Shown here in pieces: positions 57,227-64,000 of a stretch of DNA of 64,000 bases. The notes beneath the pieces were generated by a model, which ran no database searches, was not told the origin of the DNA, and was given only the letters and a program-made list of their open reading frames with translations. Where the stretch lies: positions 1,425,001-1,489,000 of the forward strand of contig NC_135426.1 of NCBI RefSeq assembly GCF_051991245.1. The letters run 5' to 3'. Position numbers and translations under genes: made by a program. How positions within the stretch are numbered: position 1 is the first letter of the stretch; every line of letters begins with the position of its first letter. The stretch is from Festucalex cinctus (Eukaryota; Chordata; Actinopteri; Syngnathiformes; Syngnathidae).

Positions 57227-60119
57227 CCGCAAACGATCACATTTTTGAGACACTAAACGTGACCGAAAACTCACCAAACTTTACACGCACATCAGGCCTG
57301 GCGAAAAATTTGATATTATAAAGTCGCCATGCATGATAACAGAAAAATGGCTCCTTAGCGCCCCCTACATAGGTTAAACGGATCCCTGTCCCGCTACGAT
57401 TGTCCGACGGCTATGAAAATTGTGTGGCACCTGTAGCACATCCCAATGAACAAAAACCTCTTTGAAGTGTGTACCCTAAAATAGACAGAAAGTGAGGTAT
57501 GAGTATTTAAATGTCCAATTTTTGCCAATTTTTGCACATTTACAGGGGTCATACTTTTGCCCGCTTCTCCTACACGGTTAACCCGATTGACTTCAAACTT
57601 GGGATGGACCATCTCAACACCTGGGACAACATCATTGTGAAAAATGAAAAGTTTTTGATATAATATATGACGGCGGCGGCGCATCAAATTTAGAGTTTAA
57701 AAATTCTTACTTCACGAGGCATTGCCGGTTGTACGTTTAATCTAGAGCTACGAAAATTGGTACACATATGTAACAGACTATGACCTACAAAAAACTCTTT
57801 TTGAACCATATGCTAAACCTAACAGGAAGTCCACCATTTTGATTTATTTTGGAACGTGTTGCCATTTTTTTGGCCATTTCATTGGGGCCTTATTTTAACG
57901 AACTCCTCCTACAGTGTTTATCCGATCATCTTCAAACTTGGTGTGATTCATCTTAAGATGTTGAAGATGAAAAGTTATTGAAAGCTTTGTATTTCGTTGC
58001 ACGCTGTTGTCATGGCATGCACTGTTTTTAAAGGAAAAAAAATATCCTTAAAGAAGCATTCCCATTTGTACGAAGCAGCTAGAGCTACGAAAATTTGTAG
58101 ACATATGTAACAGCCCAAGATGTACAAAAAAGTCTCTTGGTGCCCTGTGCTAAACCCATCAGGAAGTCCCCCAGGGGGCGGGCATCACATTTTGAGCTAA
58201 AAAACTCCTCTTTAACAAAGCATACCCGGCTGTACGTTTCACATAGAGTTACCAAAATTTGTAGAGGTATATAACAGCCTTCGAGGTACAAAAAACTCTT
58301 TTTGAACCATATGCTAAACCTAACAGGACGTCCGCCATTTTGATTTACTTTGGAATGTGTTGCCATTTTTTTTGGCCATTTCATAGGGGTCATATTTTAA
58401 CAAACTCCTCCTACAGAGTTTATCCGATCACCTTCAAACTTGGTGTGATTCATCTTAAGATGTTGAAAATGAAAAGTGATTGAAAGTTTTTTATTTCGTC
58501 ACACGCTGTTGTCGTGGCATGCACTTTTTGCAAAGGAAAAAAATCCTTCTTAATGAAGCATTCCCAGTTGTACGAAGCAGCTAGAGCGACGAAAAATTGT
58601 AGACATATGTAACAGCCCAGGATGTACAAAAAAGTCTCTTGGTGCCATGTGCTAAACCCAATAGGAAGTCCCGCAGGGGCCGGGCATCACATTTTGAGCT
58701 AATTACTCCTCTTTAACGAAGCATTCCCGGTTGTACGTTTCACCTAGCGCTATGATAATTTGCAGGCATACATAAGAGCCCATGATGTACAAAAAAGTCT
58801 CTTGGAACCATGTGCTAAATCAAACAGGTAGTCTGCCATTTTGATTTATGATGGGATTTGTTGCCATTTTTTGTGGCCTTTTTCAGGGGTCATATTTTAA
58901 CGAACCCCTCCTACAAAATTTATCCGACTGTCTTCAAACTTGGTGTGTTTCATCTTAAGATGTTTAAGATGCAAAGTAATCGAAAGTTTTTTATTTTGTA
59001 ACACGCTGTTGCCATAGCAATGCATTGTTTGTCAAGTGCTGCTTTTTTTTTTTTTATACACATGAAAACTCATGGAACTTTGCAAACACATCAGACTTGT
59101 CATGAACATGAATTTTCAGAGATTTATTGTGCAATTTGCAATAAATAGCGCCCTCTAGACATTTTTATGAAGCATTTCCGATTGTATGATTATGCTAGAC
59201 CTACAAAAAAGTATTATGTAGCGATTTGCCAAACCAAAGAGGAAGTCCGCTATTTTGATTTTATTTTGGGAATTATACATCATTTTTGGCCTTTTTCATT
59301 AAACCTTGCACAGACAAGGCATGGAAAAAACTAACATTTTAAATGGTCCTTGTTCCATGTAACAGGTGTCAAGTGCTGCTTTTTTTTTTTTTTATACACA
59401 TGAAAACTCATGAAACTTTGCAAACACATCAGACTTGTCATGAACATGAATTTTCAGAGATTTATTGTGCAATTTGCAATAAATAGCGCCCTCTAGACAT
59501 TTTTATGAAGCATTTCCGATTGTATGATTATGCTAGACCTACAAAAAAGTATTATGTAGCCATTTGCCAAACCAAAGAGGAAGTCCGCTATTTTGATTTT
59601 ATTTTGGGAATTATACATCATTTTTGGCCTTTTTCATTAAACTTTGCACAGACAAGGCATGGAAAAAACTAACATTTTAAATGGTCCTTGTTCCATGTAA
59701 CAGTACCCCAACGTGCCAGTACCCTGACGTGCAAGTAACCCAACGTTGTGCTCAATAGCGCCCTCTATGCATTTTTATGGAGCATTTCCAATTGTATGAT
59801 TCAAGCGATACACAACTAAAGATGACTTGACCTAGATTTGTGAAAACTGGGAGGCATACCTATTAGCTTAAGACCTACAAAAAGTATTCTGTAGCCGTAT
59901 GCTAAACCTAAAAGGAAGTCCGCCATTTTGAATTTATTTTGGGAATTGCGCACCATATTTTGCGTTTTGATTCAACTTTGCACGCACAAGGCTTGTCAAA
60001 AACATTTTAGATGGTCCTTGTCCTATTTGACAGTACCCCAACGTGCCAGTACCCCGACGTGCAAGTACCCCAACGTGGCCCGGGTTGCGAGGGCCCTTTA
60101 TAGCTGCTCGCAGCTCTAG
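57227..60119 (+). repeat. Array unit 14 (2.89 kb), complete
   Basis: Near-identical to unit 15 at a 2921-bp offset. It carries the 337-bp internal duplication (59031 and 59368) also seen in units 1 and 15. Confidence 0.85.
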
Positions 60120-60147
60120 TTATTATTCTTATTCTTATTATTCTTCT

Positions 60148-63039
60148 CCGCAAACAATCGCATTTTTGAGACACTAAACCTGACCGAAAACTCACCAAAC
60201 TTTACACGCACTTCAGGCCTGGCGAAAAATTTGATATTTTAAAGTCGCCATACATGATAACAGAAAAATGGCTCCTTAGCGCCCCCTACATAGGTTAAAC
60301 GGATCCCTGTCCCGCTACGATTGTCCGACGGCTATGAAAATTGTGTGGCACCTGTAGCACATCCCAATGAACAAAAACCTCTTTGAAGTGTGTACCCTAA
60401 AATAGACAGAAAGTGAGGTATGAGTATTTAAATGTCCAATTTTTGCCAATTTTTGCACATTTACAGGGGTCATACTTTTGCCCGCTTCTCCTACACGGTT
60501 AACCCGATTGACTTCAAACTTGGGATGTACCATCTCAACACCTGGGACAACATCATTGTGAAAAATGAAAAGTTTTTGATATACTATATGACGGCGGCGG
60601 CGCATCAAATTTAGAGTTTAAAAATTCTTACTTCACGAAGCATTGCCGGTTGTACGTTTAATCTAGAGCTACGAAAATTGGTACACATATGTAACAGGCT
60701 ATGACCTACAAAAAACTCTTTTTGAACCATATGCTAAACCTAACAGGAAGTCCACCATTTTGATTTATTTTGGAACGTGTTGCCATTTTTTTGGCCATTT
60801 CATTGGGGTCTTATTTTAACGAACTCCTCCTACAGTGTTTATCCGATCATCTTCAAACTTGGTGTGATTCATCTTAAGATGTTGAAGATGAAAAGTTATT
60901 GAAAGCTTTGTATTTCGTCGCACGCTGTTGTCATGGCATGCACTGTTTTTAAAGGAAAAAAAATATCCTTAAAGAAGCATTCCCATTTGTACGAAGCAGC
61001 TAGAGCTACGAAAATTTGTAGACATATGTAACAGCCCAAGATGTACAAAAAAGTCTCTTGGTGCCCTGTGCTAAACCCAACAGGAAGTCCCCCAGGGGCC
61101 GGGCATCACATTTTGAGCTAAAAAACTCCTCTTTAACAAAGCATACCCGGCTGTACGTTTCACATAGAGTTACCAAAATTTGTAGAGGTATATAACAGCC
61201 TTCGAGGTACAAAAAACTCTTTTTGAACCATATGCTAAACCTAACAGGACGTCCGCCATTTTGATTTACTTTGGAATGTGTTGCCATTTTTTTTGGCCAT
61301 TTCATAGGGGTCATATTTTAACAAACTCCTCCTACAGAGTTTATCCGATCATCTTCAAACTTGGTGTGATTCATCTTAAGATGTTGAAAATGAAAAGTTA
61401 TTGAAAGTTTTTTATTTCATCACACGCTGTTGTCGTGGCATGCACTTTTTGCAAAGGAAAAAAATCCTTCTTAATGAAGCATTCCCAGTTGTACGAAGCA
61501 GCTAGAGCGACGAAAAATTGTAGACATATGTAACAGCCCAGGATGTACAAAAAAGTCTCTTGGTGCCATGTGCTAAACCCAACAGGAAGTCCCCCAGGGG
61601 CCGGGCATCACATTTTGAGCTAATTACTCCTCTTTAACGAAGCATTCCCGGTTGTACGTTTCACCTAGCGCTATGATAATTTGCAGGCATACATAAAAGC
61701 CCATGATGTACAAAAAGGTCTCTTGGAACCATGTGCTAAACCAAACAGGTAGTCTGCCATTTTGATTTATGATGGGATTTGTTGCCATTTTTTGTGGCCT
61801 TTTTCAGGGGTCATATTTTAACGAACCCCTCCTACAAAATTTTTCCGACTGTCTTCAAACTTGGTGTGTTTCATCTTAAGATGTTTAAGATGCAAAGTAA
61901 TCGAAAGTTTTTTATTTTGTAACACGCTGTTGCCATAGCAATGCATTGTTTGTCAAGTGCTGCTTTTTTTTTTTTATAAACATGAAAACTCATGGAACTT
62001 TGCAAACACATCAGACTTGTCATGAACATGAATTTTCAGAGATTTATTGTGCAATTTGCAATAAATAGCGCCCTCTAGACATTTTTATGAAGCATTTCCG
62101 ATTGTATGATTATGCTAGACCTACAAAAAAGTATTATGTAGCCATTTGCCAAACCAAAGAGGAAGTCCGCTATTTTGATTTTATTTTGGGAATTATACAT
62201 CATTTTTGGCCTTTTTCATTAAACTTTGCACAGACAAGGCATGGAAAAAACTAACATTTTAAATGGTCCTTGTTCCATGTAACAGTTGTCAAGTGCTGCT
62301 TTTTTTTTTTTTTATACACATGAAAACTCATGAAACTTTGCAAACACATCAGACTTGTCATGAACATGAATTTTCAGAGATTTATTGTGCAATTTGCAAT
62401 AAATAGCGCCCTCTAGACATTTTTATGAAGCATTTCCGATTGTATGATTATGCTAGGCCTACAAAAAAGTATTATGTAGCCATTTGCCAAACCAAAGAGG
62501 AAGTCCGCTATTTTGATTTTATTTTGGGAATTATACATCATTTTTGGCCTTTTTCATTAAACTTTGCACAGACAAGGCATGGAAAAAACTAACATTTTAA
62601 ATGGTCCTTGTTCCATGTAACAGTACCCCAACGTGCCAGTACCCCGACGTGCAAGTAACCCAACGTTGTGCTCAATAGCGCCCTCTATGCATTTTTATGG
62701 AGCATTTCCAATTGTATGATTCAAGCGATACACAACTAAAGATGACTTGACCTAGATTTGTGAGAACTGGGAGGCATACCTATTAGCTTAAGACCTACAA
62801 AAAGTATTCTGTAGCCGTATGCTAAACCTAAAAGGAAGTCCGCCATTTTGAATTTATTTTGGGAATTGCGCACCATATTTTGCGTTTTGATTAAACTTTG
62901 CACACACAAGGCTTGTCAAAAACATTTTAGATGGTCCTTGTCCTATTTGACAGTACCCCAACGTGCCAGTACCCCGACGTGCAAGTACCCCAACGTGGCC
63001 CGGGTTGCGAGGGCCCTTTATAGCTGCTCGCAGCTCTAG
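60148..63039 (+). repeat. Array unit 15 (2.89 kb), complete
   Basis: Near-copy of unit 14, including the internal 336-bp duplication (61952 and 62288). It ends CTCTAG at 63039, followed by a mixed 5' module cluster. Confidence 0.85.
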
Positions 63040-63056
63040 TTCTTCTTCTTTTTATT

Positions 63057-63328
63057 AGGGCCCGAGCAGCGGCGGCGGCGGTGCCGCTGCGAGGCCCTAT
63101 TGTTTTTGTAGGAATTCTTCTTCTTATTATTATTATTATTATTATTAGGGCCCGAGCAGCGACCGCTGCGAGGTCCCTATTGTTCCTGAAGGAATTCTTA
63201 TTAGGGCCCGAGCAGCGGCGGCGGCGGTGCCGCTGCGAGGCCCTATTGTTTTTGTAGGAATTCTTCTTATTATTAGGGCCCGAGCAGCGACCGCTGCGAG
63301 GTCCCTATTGTTTTTCAAGGAATTCTTA
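63057..63328 (+). repeat. Mixed 5' module cluster B-A-B-A
   Basis: Module starts are at 63057 (B), 63147 (A), 63203 (B) and 63275 (A, with the rare ATTGTTTTTCAAGG tail also found in the fifth module of the first cluster). Confidence 0.92.
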
Positions 63329-63363
63329 TTATTCTTCTTCTTTTTATTTGTTATTATTCTTTT

Positions 63364-64000
63364 CCGCAAACAATCACATTTTTGAGACACTAAACGTGAA
63401 CGAAAACTCACCAAACTTTACACACACGTCAGGCCTGGCGAAAAATTTGATATTTTAAAGTCTCCATAGGTGATAACAGAAAAATGGCTCCATAGCGCCA
63501 CCTACATAGGTTAAACAGATCCCTGGCCCGCTACGATTGTCCGACGGCTATGAAAATTGTGTGGCACCTGTAGCACATCCAGATGAACAAAAACCTCTTT
63601 GATGTGTGTACCCTAAAATAGACAGGAAGTGAGATATGAGTATTTAAATGTCCAATTTTGGCCAATTTTTGCACATTTACAGGGGTCATACTTTTGCCTG
63701 CTTCTCCTACACGGTTAATCCAATTGACTTCAAACTTGGGATGTACCATCTCAAGACCTGGGACAACACCATGGTAAAAAATCTAAAGTTTTCGACATAC
63801 TATATGACGGCGGTGGGGCATCAAATTTAGAGTTTCAAAACTCTTACTAAACGTAGTATTGCCGGTTGTATGTTTAACCTAGAGCTACGAAAATTGGTAC
63901 ACATATGTAACAGACTATGACCTACAAAAAAGTCTGTTGGTGCCATATGCTAAACCCAACAGGAAGTCCGCCAGAGGCGGGGCATCAAATTTGGAGTTTC
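63364..64000 (+). repeat. Array unit 16, cut by the window end
   Basis: Body start CCGCAAACAATCACA through the leader and first subrepeats. It follows unit 1 closely (offset 46,838 bp) with few differences, so the array, and possibly a higher-order period, continues to the right. Confidence 0.85.

Larger units (their letters stand above)
16204..64000 (+). repeat. Tandem array of transposon-derived units (satellite-like), 16 units, continues past the window
   Basis: Units run head to tail on the plus strand. A complete unit has a palindromic 5' module (AGGGCCCGAGCAGCG...), TTATTC-type simple repeats, and a body start CCGCAAACRAYCACATTTTT. Next come a leader (GGCCTGGCGAAAAATTTG, TAGCGCCMCCTACATAGG), diverged internal subrepeats containing GCATTCCCGGTTGTACG, blocks with ATAGCGCCCTCTAGAC, and a 16-bp GTACCCCAACGTG minisatellite. 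The end is GTTGCGAGGGCCCTTTATAG then GCTGCTCGCAGCTCTAG. The terminal hairpin plus CTAG and head-to-tail copies fit a non-autonomous Helitron/Helentron-like element. No Rep/helicase is encoded. The class is inference; the array itself is directly visible. Confidence 0.9.

Noticed and set aside
16204..64000. Interpretation of the array as centromeric satellite
   Set aside because: The unit is long, with a transposon-like terminus and a visible microsatellite and minisatellite structure. Nothing here, such as a CENP-B-like box, specifically indicates a centromere.

Overview
This window is nuclear DNA of a vertebrate, most likely a teleost fish, and it is almost entirely repeats and transposons. 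No convincing host protein-coding gene, rRNA or tRNA was found. The fish assignment is inference. It rests on a chromodomain-bearing, self-priming sushi/Tf1-type Ty3 retrotransposon, several hAT-, piggyBac- and Tigger-like miniature elements, and dispersed repeats of kinds I associate with teleost genomes. The only intact long reading frames are the gag and pol of that retrotransposon.

Left flank (1-16203). This is AT-rich, non-coding DNA with layered insertions. A four-level nest occupies 1789-5047, and a second, inverted copy of its outer element lies at 11276-12007. Further right are fragments of hAT-like repeats (about 6205-6330), a repeat at 6340-6790, and an LTR-like stretch followed by a 20-bp minisatellite (8511-9250). 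A TTAA-flanked piggyBac-type miniature element is at 10199-10676. A solo LTR with perfect 5-bp target duplications and an internal 38-bp minisatellite is at 12859-13559. A Tigger-like element (14339-15351) sits inside an older hAT-like repeat.

Tandem array (16204 to the window end). About 48 kb is a head-to-tail array of 16 units, each usually 1.8-3.4 kb. A full unit has a GC-rich palindromic 5' module (AGGGCCCGAGCAGCG...), a TTATTC-type microsatellite, and a body starting CCGCAAACRAYC. The body holds diverged internal subrepeats, then a 16-bp GTACCCCAACGTG minisatellite, then a short hairpin ending in CTAG. A 3' hairpin followed by CTAG, T-rich junctions and head-to-tail tandem copies suggest a non-autonomous rolling-circle (Helitron/Helentron-like) element turned into a satellite. 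No Rep/helicase gene is present, so that class remains an inference. The array has exact and near-exact secondary duplications: a 2290-bp unit at 20649-25228, a 2921-bp period at 57-63 kb, and a 16.19-kb offset between two units. Its 5' palindromic module is independently amplified to 22 copies.

Inside the array, a young and apparently intact 5379-bp Ty3-type retrotransposon lies on the minus strand (28234-33612). It has two 503-bp LTRs that look identical, 5-bp AAAAC target duplications and a gag with a CCHC knuckle. Its pol carries protease, RT, RNase H, integrase and chromodomain. A 12-nt primer-binding site is perfectly complementary to the predicted start of its own transcript, the hallmark of Tf1/sushi self-priming. 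A second foreign insert, at 43401-43803 with a shorter copy at 40625-40848, carries what looks like exon - 148-bp GT-AG intron - exon. It is a candidate captured gene fragment spread by array recombination.
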